A stretch of 64,000 nt of DNA, from NCBI GenBank assembly GCA_032622095.1, contig CP136062.1, positions 161,818,875 to 161,882,874 on the forward strand, read 5' to 3'. The translations under genes and the position numbers were made by a program. This document shows, piece by piece, positions 11,991 through 23,421 of this stretch. This DNA is from Siphonodentalium dalli. Its lineage: Eukaryota > Mollusca > Scaphopoda > Gadilida > Siphonodentaliidae. Each line of letters begins with the position of its first letter. Position 1 is the stretch's first letter. The notes under the pieces were generated by a model. The model was not told the DNA's origin and made no database searches. It saw only the letters and a program-made list of their open reading frames with translations.

Positions 11991-12495
11991 GTTTGGCTCC
12001 CATCTATAATTTAGACAAGCAATAGTAAAATCCAAGATGGCCGCTGGCGGCGATGTATTTTGACGAATTTCGGAAAACATCGTTTGCTCCCATCTAGAGG
12101 ACACTCTGAAGATGCTTATTAAGTTTAGTGATGATCGGATGAGGGATTAGACTGTAGCGTGTGCCATCGGATTAAGTCATGCAAATATTAAAATACAAGA
12201 GATACATGTGTATATGCGGGCTGCAGGGGCTGAAGGTGTGATGATGCTGATCGGATGAGGGATGTGGCCTGTAGGGTGTGCCAAAGGATATAGTCATGCA
12301 AGGAGTAAAATCCAAGATACAGCTGGCGGCCATGTTTTAACGAATAACGAAATAATCGATGGCTCCCATTTAGAGGTCACCCGAAGAGATGCGGCCAGTG
12401 GGGTGAGCCAAAAGGAGCTCGTACGCACGAACGCACGAACGACGGACATCAACCCAGGGCAATAGCTCACACTTTCAAGTTGAGCTAAAATGTTA
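11991..12495 (+). repeat. two tandem copies of a SINE-like repeat ending in TAGCTCA...TGAGCTAAAA
   Basis: The words AGTAAAATCCAAGATGGCCG, TGGCTCCCATCTAGAGG and GATCGGATGAGGGAT recur in the same order at about 12005-12170 and 12240-12495. The 3' end has the short hairpin TAGCTCACACTT...TTGAGCTAAAA. A similar tail (GGCAATAGCTCAAACTT) is at 49063-49100 next to the same GATCGGATGA word, which makes this a dispersed family. No pol III promoter boxes were recognised. Confidence 0.65.
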
Positions 12496-12809
12496 AAGCT
12501 CCATGCTTGTCATATATACACACGAGTCATATTAATCAAACTTCGCTATAATAAAGTTCACTCGACCAGGCAGGAAAATCAAAGCCAATAATTTATCTGA
12601 CTACCCGGCTCGACTACCAAGCGAAAAACATCGCGGAAGAACACGAGTGTGTAAACTCATGTCAATGCCAACTGATATTCGCAAACACAGTCAATATAAG
12701 CATTCTTATGTTGTGAGGACAATACATGACTGGAATAGTTCAGTAGACGCATGCGTAGAAACACCAATAACATCTTAGTCCTCCTCGGCGTACAACAGTC
12801 GATAGGTTC

Positions 12810-12958
12810 AGACACTGTAAAACACAGATACAGATACAACACAGATACAGATATAATACAACACAGATACAGATATAATACAACACAGATACAGATACAA
12901 CACATATACAGATACAACACAGATACAGGTACAACACAGATACAGATACAACACGAAT
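12810..12958. repeat. CAGATACA-type minisatellite
   Basis: ACACAGATACAGATA and TAATACA units alternate for about 150 bases. Open frames on both strands here, rich in Cys/Ile/Val or in Tyr/Asn/Thr, are by-products of the repeat. Confidence 0.95.
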
Positions 12959-14595
12959 AATAAAGTTTGATTTTTATTCAATTCTATATAAACACACCTT
13001 TCCTTGTTCCTATATTATCAAGAAAGTTCAGGTGCAGCGCATTAAATGTATTGCAGTGAATAAGGAAATGTTCTTCACTTTCAACTTGGATATTAAAGTG
13101 ATATGAAACACTCCGGTAGGGTGATCAAATATAAATGGAGAATAATCTTGTTAAAAGTAGTAATTTAAAAAATATATATTATATCCAAATTTACAACAAA
13201 CACCGTCATATATATATATTAATTAAATGCAGTGACTCTCGATGGCGAAATCGTTTTCGTTAGTTTGTTGCCGATATATGCGTCCCGAATCGAGTAGTAA
13301 TTATTTACAATTAATGGAGTGGTGCGGTCGATTTGCTTCAGATTTTCGGCAATGTTAGTAGAATGCTACTTCCTCCAATTGACATAGCGCATGGGATACT
13401 AACTGATCAGTTTTACGCACCCAACACAAGTACATAATATGTCTTTAAATATTTTGTGATGTTTTTCATGTTATATGCAGCTGGCTGCATCCTTAAACAA
13501 CTAACTTACATAATAAATGTATGCTATATTACAATGTGCTTAATATTTATTAAATACATCCTATATGAGAACAAAAACATGAACGTTTTGGTAAGAAAGC
13601 GATCTCTCTGTAACGCACATATGAAGTACACGCAGCACAATCTGTGCGTTAATTGTATTAAACATATTTACGGTACTTTATATCGGACCCATGCATGCAC
13701 CCACGAATATGAAGTTTTGAAAAGCGGTATTGACTACCAAAACAGGAAGTTTTAGCACGTCTTCATTATGTGTCAGCCAAGCAGAAATTCCAAAGATTGC
13801 CTCTAATAAATGGCAACTTAGTTACGTTTCTCAAAAGCGGTATAATTAAGTGCGCTGTCAGTTATGAGGCGTTGTTGTTTTCGACGTATTGTCATGATGA
13901 TTTTGTGGATTTCGCAATACCTGTGTGATACGAACATTGATGGTGATTGGAAGTATTTACTCACTCATAAGAGAAACAAACGCTCTTTATTTATACCATG
14001 TCAGTAATAGCATAGCACGGAACGCCATGTTGTGCAAATTGCTATTTTTGTTTGGGACCCAAAAACAGTGTGTTCAACGTTGTATTTTTTAATATGACTT
14101 TAATGCGTCTTTCTGTGACATATAATGATCATGGAACGGTAGTTCAATTATTTAGTGACCTATATATCGATACCAGGCGAAATTCAAAGTGAACATAATT
14201 AGGTGTAATTTGGAGCTAAAACCGCCCAGTTGCTTTAAGTCACATAATAATGTAATACAATATAACTGTCCAACAAAACTCAATTTATATATCGTGTACA
14301 CTTACCTTGTTGCACTGGCGCTGAACACCTTTATTCACAACAGAGTGTGGCAGATCTGACAGTCCGCCGTGTCTATATAGCGAATTTTTATCATTTCAAT
14401 TACTTTATTCTGCACGGTTGGGTGATTAGCTTATGAATCTTCATGCATCGGCTGTGCGGGGAATTTGCAGTAAAACACACTCGTTGCAAAAGTATCACGT
14501 TACAAGGTCGATCGAATGTGTGCTAAACTGCATGTTAACTCTCTCGCTGTCATCCCGCCACATGGACACACGTGAGTAAATATAAGTATGCTATG
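12959..14595. other. no gene recognised
   Basis: Several short frames, such as the 99-codon one at 13456-13755, have no known motif and no flanking splice sites. No RNA gene or transposon end is visible. Confidence 0.4.
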
Positions 14596-14636
14596 GATGT
14601 ATGCATGTGTGTATGTATGTATGTATGTATGTATGG
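14596..14636. repeat. (TATG)n microsatellite
   Basis: GTATGTATG runs for about 40 bases after TGCATGTGTG. Confidence 0.95.
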
Positions 14637-14904
14637 CTAATGCAATGATTATCGGGTATATCGGTATTTAGTTGAAGCTTCACATGTGGGTATATGTGGC
14701 AATGACCTATAATGAGCAGCCTTGAAACACATTCAATGTCATAGGGGTCACGTGGTTACGTAACATTGGCGGCCATCTTGGAATTGTTTTAATTTCGGTT
14801 TTTTCGGCAGTTTTTGTATCATAGTATTATTCTATGGTATATCGTAGATGCATAGTATTTTATAATGTACTGTAGTAAAACCATAATTACTATAGTAATA
14901 CACT

Positions 14905-14928
14905 AATATCTATATCTATATTTGCGAA

Positions 14929-14999
<71 letters not shown>

Positions 15000-15965
15000 G
15001 TTCTATAGACATTCACAGGGAACCATCTATATGGCACCAAAGGGGTCTAACAGGGGTAACTTTTTACGAGAAAGATAATGGTGCGGGTTAGAATTTTCTA
15101 AAGTGACGCCGTTGTTGTCCGTGGCAGAAAAGGGGGAGGGGCAGAATATTTTTTTGTCGCCGATTGCCACCAAACTTATATATAATAATCCCCATGATAT
15201 TACGAATATAATGGTGTGGTTTAAATACGTCAAACATGGCGCCGTTTGAGTCAGGAATGCACGAAAGGGGAGAGGGGCACCAAAATTGATAAAAATAATT
15301 TTAGCGCCGATTTCCACCAAATTGATACACATTCTTCTCCATGATACAAAGAATCTAATTGTTTGATTTAAAGGCGCCAAATTGTTGTCGTTTGAGAGAT
15401 TGGGGGGTGGGCACTAAATTTGATAAGAATTGGTTTAGTCGCCGATTGCCACCAAACTTATACAAAATCATCCACATGGTATGAGGAGTCTAATGGTGTG
15501 GCTGAAAGCTGCCAAAAGTGGCGTTCGAGTCAGGGGTGCACTGAACGGGAGAGGAGCACCAAATTTATATTGTGTATTTTTAGCGCCAATTTCCACCAAA
15601 TTGATACATCTTCTTATCCATGATACGAGGAATATAATCGTGTGATTTAAAGACGCCATATTGGCGCTGTTTGTTTGAGAGATGGTATAGGGGTGGGGTA
15701 GGCAATATATTTGATAAAAAAAATGGTTTAGTAGCCTATTAGCACCGAACTTATAAATAATCATCTCCATGATATATCTTGCGTCTAATTGTGTGGTTTA
15801 AAGATGTCAAAAGTGGGGCCATTCGAGTCAGGGGTGCACATAGGGTGAGAGAGACACAAACATTTATAAACATTATGTTTAGCGCCGATTTCCACCAGAT
15901 TGATACATTTTATTCTTCGGATACGAGGATTCTATTCGTGTGGTTTAAATACGCCTAATTATATA
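14905..15965 (+). repeat. composite array element, copy 1: (GTCT)n head plus units of about 145 bp
   Basis: A head with CTATATTTGCGAATGTCTG and a (GTCT)n run at 14932-14997 is followed by ACTTTTTACGAGAAAGATAA. Repeated units follow, with the markers GCCGATTTCCACCAAATTGA, ATTCTTCTCCATGATA and GGTTTAAAGACGCC-like words. The same head and units occur at 46520-48500, so the whole composite is a dispersed family and not a local satellite. No protein is encoded; the long antisense frames here are by-products. Confidence 0.85.
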
Positions 15966-17225
15966 ATTATTAAAACAACTAAATGGTTGAGAGAATCCAT
16001 GGCTTCCGATTATTGGAAACTAATTATTCATAATTCCTTCAAAGTTTCATGAATGAACCACCTCATAATTCCGTTACAACAAATATAATCCTTCAAATTA
16101 TTACAACACCTATTGTTTATCACTGAATGTTTCTCATTCACCACACCAGAAAGGCCTCTAAATGCGGACCAAAAATATACTAATCGGATTAAATACACCC
16201 CGATACTTCGCAACACGACCTTTAGTCTACATTCCAACTTAGACATAATTCAACAATGTTATCTGCTATATTCTGCATTGTTTTACCACAATAAACTCTT
16301 CATGAGTGGTCCAGCCATTGTTCACACTGAATATCGAAAACAATTAACGCGGTCATGAAAAGTACATACTGCATATATGAGACATCCGCGAAAATACGTC
16401 CGCTAATAAATACATTCTGAAAAAAGTCTAACCGGTACGCACAATGTGAATATGTATATATTAAATGATATTTTCCCCTTAGCTTCATTGTCAGGCAAAA
16501 AAAAAACAGCCTAACGGAATACACCCTATAGAGGGCGTAATGGTTGAGCTCAATCCTCGCCATCAAAACCGCCATATTCTCAGGACTGCAAGCTTTTCAG
16601 CAATACAATATCAGGGGACATGTGTGCCTGATGTTTTCTTGCAGCTTCATGGGAATATGCCATTAGAGTGTACTGGCCTATATATTTCAGAATAATTTGT
16701 ATGAAAACAAAGTCCATCTATTTTCCCATGTTCTTCTTAGTAGTGATAAAATATAGATAATCTTGATAATTTCTCACGTTCACCTAGTGTGATTGCCTTA
16801 CGTGTAAGAACAGATAAAACGGTACAATCATAACTTTAAGAGTCTTATGTACATGTACAATGAAAAATGCGCTGTTCAAATACATGGCATACTCACGTAG
16901 TTCCCCACTTAAACATCGCGGTATTGAGTTTCATCGTCTTTCTCGCGGGTGCAGTCTGGGTTAAGAGTATATCTCAACAAGTATCTGACAACGTATACAC
17001 AACACAACAACGGGCACAATAATTCGGACCTCGTTGATAGGATAGGCTATTTAATTTCCAATTTACACATATATCATTATTGACAGTTATATTATATTAA
17101 AAATTAGAACCATACATAATTTTTTAATAAAATTAAGTATGAAGTTACCAAGATCGAAACATAATATGTCGGTTAAATTATATTTAGAATTTTAGAAATA
17201 ACGCATAATATGTACGCAATCGGAT
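15966..17225. other. no gene recognised
   Basis: Overlapping short frames on both strands at 16028-16575 show no domain. No transposon ends were recognised. Confidence 0.4.
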
Positions 17226-17435
17226 AGCATTGTCACATTGTCATAATGTACTAAAATATACTCTGTTGTGCGGTGCTATACTGTAGTATACTATACTGTG
17301 CTAAGCCATGCTATACTATACTATACTGTATTATGCTGTGTTGTACTGTAATATATTTTACTATTATACTTTACTATAATGTGCTATGCTATGATATACT
17401 ATAATGTACTGTGCTATACCATACTGGACATATGC
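17226..17435. repeat. degenerate CTATACTGTA-type simple repeat
   Basis: Variants of ACTATACTGTGCTATAC fill about 200 bases with many substitutions, indicating an old, decayed low-complexity array. Confidence 0.85.
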
Positions 17436-17544
17436 CAAACTTTAAACCATACTAATTTCACTGACACTCGACTGTATTTCTTTGACATATTGTAATTAAA
17501 TTTGTCTTGATTTATCTTTTAAAAGTAGTTGGGCTGCGTTTGTA

Positions 17545-18600
17545 AACAACACGCATGTGACATATACGTTTAGTAGTAATTCAAAATTACAGACATAACT
17601 TTTTCGGTTTTAAGCCATATGCACGTGAGATACTATTTACCTTCGAGTTCTAGCAGGTTTGTTTTTCTATTTTGTCTTTTTTAATATGTCAGTTAGCAGT
17701 TTTGTTCTTCTATTTTGTGTGTGTTTCACAGTATGCGATGGTACCGATTAGAGTATTCATGCACACCAAAGACAGTTGAATCACATAAAAAAAAATATAT
17801 ATATATATTATTGTTATGTGCATGCCCGAATTAAGAGGTTTATTATGTAACATTGTATTGAATCACTTTAAGGATATTTTTGCTATTTGGTCCCAGACCA
17901 CACACATGCGAGATATAGACTGATCTATAATTTAAATTTTATTTACGTCAAGTAGAGTTAATAATTCACACGCTTGTGACATAAGTATGGAAATAGTAGA
18001 TGTCATACCATCGTAGTAATGCCACACACAAGTGAGATATACACTCGGCATAGTTAGCTTTTAGTTAAAGTTGCACAGTCTCTTAATTCACATGCGTGCG
18101 AGATGTTTTTGATACCAATCAATATGATATCGCACCTCTGTTTCACAATAACATTGTATTAAAGCACATTAAGGATATGTTTACTGCTCGATTCCAGATC
18201 ACACGCATGCGAAATATAATCTGACCTTTAATTAAAAGTTATTTTACATCACATATAGTTAATAATTCACACGCATGTGACATATGCATGGACATCGTAG
18301 ATTTCATATATAATCGTATTAATGCCACACACAAGCGAGATTAGGTATTAGTTAAAGTTGCAGAGTCTCTTAATCCATATGTGTGCGAGATGTTTTGACA
18401 ACAATTAATATGATATCGCACACAGGGAGTACCTCTATATATACCCATGTTGCCGACATAATGTATACGGGTATCTTCTTGAATAGTATTTTTGATATTT
18501 ATAACATTTGGTTGTAAACCACGGGCATGCGACATATACACTTAGTTTATTTTGAACTTACCCTATGTTTAAATCCTCTCATTCTACATGCTTGTCACAT
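17545..18600. repeat. 301-bp higher-order repeat of a CACACGCATGYGAGATATA-like motif
   Basis: A motif close to CACACGCATGTGACATATA starts at 17899, 17967, 18023 and 18089, then again at 18200, 18268, 18326 and 18376. The four-motif set therefore repeats with offsets of 301, 301, 303 and 287 bases. Further single copies lie near 17549, 17616, 18520 and 18585. The DNA between motifs is AT-rich and less conserved, though words such as AGTTAATAATTCACACGC are shared between the two sets. There is no coding potential. The repeat ends about 120 bases before the 5' flank of the LINE. Confidence 0.85.
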
Positions 18601-19164
18601 TGTGCGTCGTCTGGTATATATGTATGTGTATATTGACTTTACTGTATTTTAACATGAACAAAGAACTTATTAGCATGTTAACATGCACACAAAATTGTCT
18701 ACCTCTAAAGAACTTTGAAATTTCAAGATGATATGCAAAATGCTCCCGACATTATTTTTTCTGGTATGGATTGTCATGATAATGAATCCTAGAAAATTTC
18801 CACACGGTTTTAGTTTCTCAAATATCGAAGCTCACATGCAAGGTATCGTAGCACCCCATACATTAGCGACCGCGCACACGGGAGAAGCACTGCGGCATGA
18901 GGAGAAATTCACCGGAAATAGGGTGTACACACACCCCACAGTTTTTACTACCCCCTTCCCCATACCCACATTTGAAAGTCTGCTTGCTCATATCTGTATT
19001 TCTAAACAGCTCAATAATATTTATGAATACGTTTCTGTATTATGCATTATTAATAGAATCAAACTTTGACATACATATCATTGATACTTGTACATTTTGC
19101 AAATCTATGTTGTATGCATTTTATTCTTCGTCAAAGAGTGTTAGTCAGTGTCGTCAACTCTGCT
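18601..19164 (+). other. 5' flank or leader of the L1/Tx1-like LINE; no ORF1 found
   Basis: A 113-codon frame at 18728-19069 begins with a hydrophobic stretch (LPTLFFLVWIVMIM) but then has no recognisable domain, no RRM and no zinc knuckle. It is therefore not a usual LINE ORF1. It may be chance or part of the LINE leader. Confidence 0.3.
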
Positions 19165-22100
19165 ATGTCGTCGGTTAAAATTATTTCCGTCAATTGCCGA
19201 GGGTTAAACAATAGCGAAAAAAGGCGAGATGTATTTGACTACCTCAAATCACAAAATGGAAGTATTTATTGTCTCCAGGACACACATTTCACGGATGATC
19301 AACATAAAATAATAAGATCTGAATGGGGATATGAATGTGCTTTTTCGTCGTTCAACTCTCAATCGAGAGGTGTTGCTATACTCTTCAAAAATACATTTCA
19401 ATTCACGGTACATAACTCTATTAACGACGCAGAGGGCAACTTCTGTCTACTCGATCTAACTATAGAAGATATAAGGTTGACACTTGGTACTGTGTATGGT
19501 CCAAATGAAGACAAGCCGAAATTTTACGAGAAGCTACACAGTCATATAAAAACCTTAGAAAATACACAAATCGTTCTGTGTGGAGATTGGAACCTCGTTC
19601 AAAATCAGAACCTCGACACCAAATATTACATAAATGTAAACAACCCAAGAGCTAAGTTGGCCGTTAACAAACTCACGAGCAGTCTCGAACTAATCGATCC
19701 TTGGCGTGTAAATAATCCTAGCTCTAAACGATTCACTTGGCGTCGTAGACGTCCTCTGAAAATGGCGCGATTAGATTATTTTTTTATTTCACATGACATT
19801 CTAAGTCTCACATCTGATAGTCCCGACATACATTCTGGTTACAGGACCGATCACTCAATGATTTCCATAACAATGCGAATAAACAACGTCAAACAAGGCC
19901 GGGGTTTCTGGAAATTTAACAATTCATTATTGTTTAGAAAAGAGTACCATAATATTGTAAAAGAATGCATTCAAGAAAATGTAAAACGTTACGAAAATAC
20001 AGGGAGCCAGAGCGGTTCCACAAATGGGTTTAAAATATCTGATGCCATGTTTTTAGACGCACTTCTTCTAGATATCCGTGGTAAAACAATTCAGTTCTCT
20101 TCACGCATAAAAAAACAATCGGACAACGAAGAAAAACGATTAATAAATAGAAAGAATGAAATCGAACGGATTATTTCAAACGGGGACAACCCGGATATCG
20201 ACAACAAACTCACAGAGGAACACGTGCAAATAGATTTCCAACTCGCAACAAAACGCAAAGAGAAAATCGCAGGACTCATAGTCCGAACAAAGGCAAAATT
20301 TATCGAAGACGGTGAAAACCCAACCAAATACTTCCTTAACATGGAGAAACGAAATTTTATCTCTAAGTCTATAACAGAACTGATCGATAATTCGAATAGG
20401 AGAATCGACGATCCAGAAGAAATAATTAATACAACTAAAACATTTTATGAGAACCTTTATTCCGAAAAATGCCACTCAATTCTTAGCACAACACCCCATA
20501 CAATCCCAGACACCTTGATCACCAAAACCTTAACACCGCCACAGTCAGATTCTATAGAGGGCCAAATTACATACCAGGAGCTTTCAAACGCACTTTACAA
20601 ATTTAAAAATGGAAAATCTCCAGGACCGGATGGCTATACCACTGAATTCTTCAAATTTTTCTGGAAAGATATAGGTAATTTCTTACTGAATTCTATCAAT
20701 GAGTCATACGATAAGCAAGAGATGTCAATTACGCAGAAACAGGGCATCATTACAATGATACCCAAAAAAGATAAATCAAGACAATACCTGAAAAACTGGC
20801 GACCTATTACACTTTTAAATATATCATACAAACTTGCGACATCCTGTATTGCGAATAGATTCAAAACAGTTCTTCCACATATCATAGACCAGGATCAATC
20901 AGGTTTCCTTCCAGGCAGATTTATAGGTGATAATACTCGACTTATATACGACCTTATTCACGAAATAGATGTTCATAAAAAATCAGGAATGCTACTTTTA
21001 ATCGATTTTGAGAAGGCCTTTGACACAGTATCATGGTCGTTTATACACCAGTGCTTGTCGAAATTTAACTTTGGTGATTCTGTGAAAAGATGGGTGAAAG
21101 CCTTCTATAATAACATACAATCAGCTGTACTGGTTAATGGTTGCATCTCGAGTTTCTTTAAACCATCGCGTGGCTGCAGGCAGGGAGATCCTCTCTCGCC
21201 TTATATTTTTTTAATCTGCGCAGAAATATTTGCTTCAATGATACGTCAAAACACAAAAATATCTGGTATAACCCTAGGCAAGACGGAATATAAAATAAAC
21301 CAATATGCTGACGACACTACTCTCATTCTTGACGGCGACCAAACTAGTCTTCGGGAGGCATTGGCTGAACTTGACAATTTCGCAAAAATTTCAGGATTAA
21401 AAGTCAATATAGACAAATGCCAAATAGTATGGTTGGGAACAAAAAAGAATTGTATTTCCACACCTGTCCCGGAATGCCAAATTAAAGTCTCAAAAACTTT
21501 CACTGCATTAGGCATAAACTTCAGTTCTCACCTGCCGGATATCATAGATCTAAACTACACAAATAAGATTGAAGAAATCAGACAGTCTATCAATAAATGG
21601 AAAAACAGATCATTGACGCCCCTCGGAAGAATTGTGGTAATTAAATCCCATCTTATCCCGAAACTGGTACACTTAATTTCAGCTCTGCCAAATCCCAACA
21701 AAAAAGTGTTAGACGACCTAAATACACTACTATTCAAATTCGTCTGGGATGGGAAACGAGACAGAATAAAACGAACACAACTCTTTCAAAATTATGAAAA
21801 TGGGGGCCTGCGAATGTTAAATATCTACTCCTTTATAGATGCAATAAAAATAACTTGGATGAGAAGGTGTATCTCCAAATCTGCCCCATGGCTTCCACTT
21901 GCTCCAACAGAGATATCTGAGGACCCATTATTCGCGGCGTACGGCTCCAAGTACATTTATAATTATGAAAGGTCAACTAAGAACCATTTCTGGCGCGACG
22001 TTTTAACCGCTTGGCGGAAGTTTCTCGAAATTACTAATAAACAAGAGCCCATGGGCATTATGACTCAGACTATATGGAAGAATAATAATTTAACAATCAA

Positions 22101-22958
22101 CGAAAACACGATAAATGTGAACGAGTGGAGAGAGAAAGGGGTAATTTTTATTAACGATCTTTGCATAGCTGATGACCAATTTCATTCAGTGGAATCACTG
22201 AGATCGAATTTTGGTGTATCGACAAACTTTGTTACACTACTAGGACTTAAAAGACAAGTAATGGCTCTTTCCCGTGGTTTAAATCTGCCTTTAAGAAAAA
22301 TTTATGGCCCGATAATTCCAAATAATATTTCATTACTGATTCGCCAAAACCGGGGAGGAAGGTACTTCTATGACACATTCATCATGGAAAATATAAACCC
22401 CTCACCGTCATTCATTCGTAAATGGAAAAATGATTTGAACATGAACCTCCCATGGAAGCAAATACTATCGAACCTTTCAAACTACTACCAGATATTAAAT
22501 TCCGCTGGTTCCAATACCGTATAATAACTAGGATCATCGGAACGAATAAACTACTGAAAAACATGCGCATAGTAACAGATGGATCATGCCAGAGATGTCA
22601 TGCAAACGACGAAACTATTATTCACATTTTCTACGATTGTCCCATGGTAAAATCTTTTTTAAAAGATGTTGAAGCTTGGTTCGCAAAATCCGGTATAATT
22701 ATTTCCACATCAAAGGAAAGTTTGCTCCTACCACCCACAGCAGGCAACAAAAACAAAATAACTACCACACTGATCACACTATTGAAGTACTATATTTATA
22801 AAACAAAGTTCAACCCGGATGTCATGTCTTTAAATTCACTTATTTTGGAAATTAAGAATAGATATAGAATTGAACGGATTATAGCTCTTAACAACGATCA
22901 TATCCACGAATTCGACATTGAGTGGTATACAGTTATGATAGCAGTCAACGAAATGTAG
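19165..22958 (+). pseudogene. LINE ORF2: AP endonuclease plus reverse transcriptase, one frameshift
   Basis: The start is placed at the ATG at 19165 because the endonuclease fold begins at once (KIISVNCRGLNN). The upstream 33 codons in frame are not conserved in type. Endonuclease motifs are QDTHF, VYGPNED, LCGDWN, RLDYFFIS and TDHSMIS. The RT has SPGPDGYTTEFFK, WRPITLLNISYK, LLIDFEKAFDTVSW, GCRQGDPLSPYIF and the active-site YADD at residues 714-717. The style (FEKAFD, RQGDPLSP, LINIxYK) is that of the L1/Tx1 group. The frame is lost at about 22470-22490 and continues in another frame as KFRWFQYRIITRI and CQRCHANDETIIHIFYDC, the usual C-terminal Cys-His segment, to a stop at 22956-22958. Without that shift the protein would be about 1264 residues. 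It nicks target DNA and reverse-transcribes its own RNA at the nick. Confidence 0.9.
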
Positions 22959-23421
22959 TAATCATATGAATAGTGTACGAATGAGCCAATGTCTCCCGCT
23001 AGATTTTTGTTTGCATACACTTGAAAATGAACATGATACAGTGATACGAATTATTAATCTATATATTTATCTATCAAACTAACCGTATTTTACTTCAACT
23101 TACTTCTTGATTTATTTTACTTCATGTCATTAGAGGCAACGCATGAGAATAGTCCACTAAGTTAACTGTTAAAAGAGCATACCACATATACGAATCTATT
23201 GTGAAAACAAATGAGCACCCCCCCCCCCCCCCCCACCACCCACCCAACCCCATCTTTATATTTCTGATTTATAGTTCTGATTGATATTATCATGTTAACA
23301 CATGTGTCAATATACTTTGTGAACGCATTGCTATTTGTTTTTGTATCTTGAAGTTAATATGTAAATAAAGATATATAATAAAAAAAAATTAAAAATAAAA
23401 ATTAAAAAATTAAAAAAATTA
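22959..23421 (+). other. LINE 3' UTR with poly(C) run, AATAAA and A-rich tail
   Basis: Non-coding. It holds a run of C at 23218-23234, AATAAA at 23364-23369 and an impure A/T tail at 23381-23421. Confidence 0.8.

Larger units (their letters stand above)
19100..23421 (+). mobile_element. L1/Tx1-like non-LTR retrotransposon, 5' truncated or ORF1-less
   Basis: A single long ORF2 with N-terminal AP endonuclease and central RT is followed by about 400 bases of 3' UTR, a poly(C) tract at 23218-23234, an AATAAA at 23364-23369 and an A-rich tail to about 23420. A complete ORF2 with just one frameshift indicates a young insertion. No ORF1 is found upstream, so the copy is probably 5' truncated just before ORF2. 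A target duplication could not be found by eye. Confidence 0.85.

Noticed and set aside
12657-12960. Cys/Ile/Val-rich frames that look like membrane segments
   Set aside because: They are read-through of the ACAGATACA minisatellite in several frames.
14930-15000. (GTCT)n run as a regulatory or recombination site
   Set aside because: It is the simple-repeat part of a dispersed element head, seen in shorter form at 46.5 kb.
18728-19069. Secreted or membrane protein with a hydrophobic N-terminus, or LINE ORF1
   Set aside because: The hydrophobic start is followed by sequence without any domain. No RRM, coiled coil or zinc knuckle is present; probably chance.
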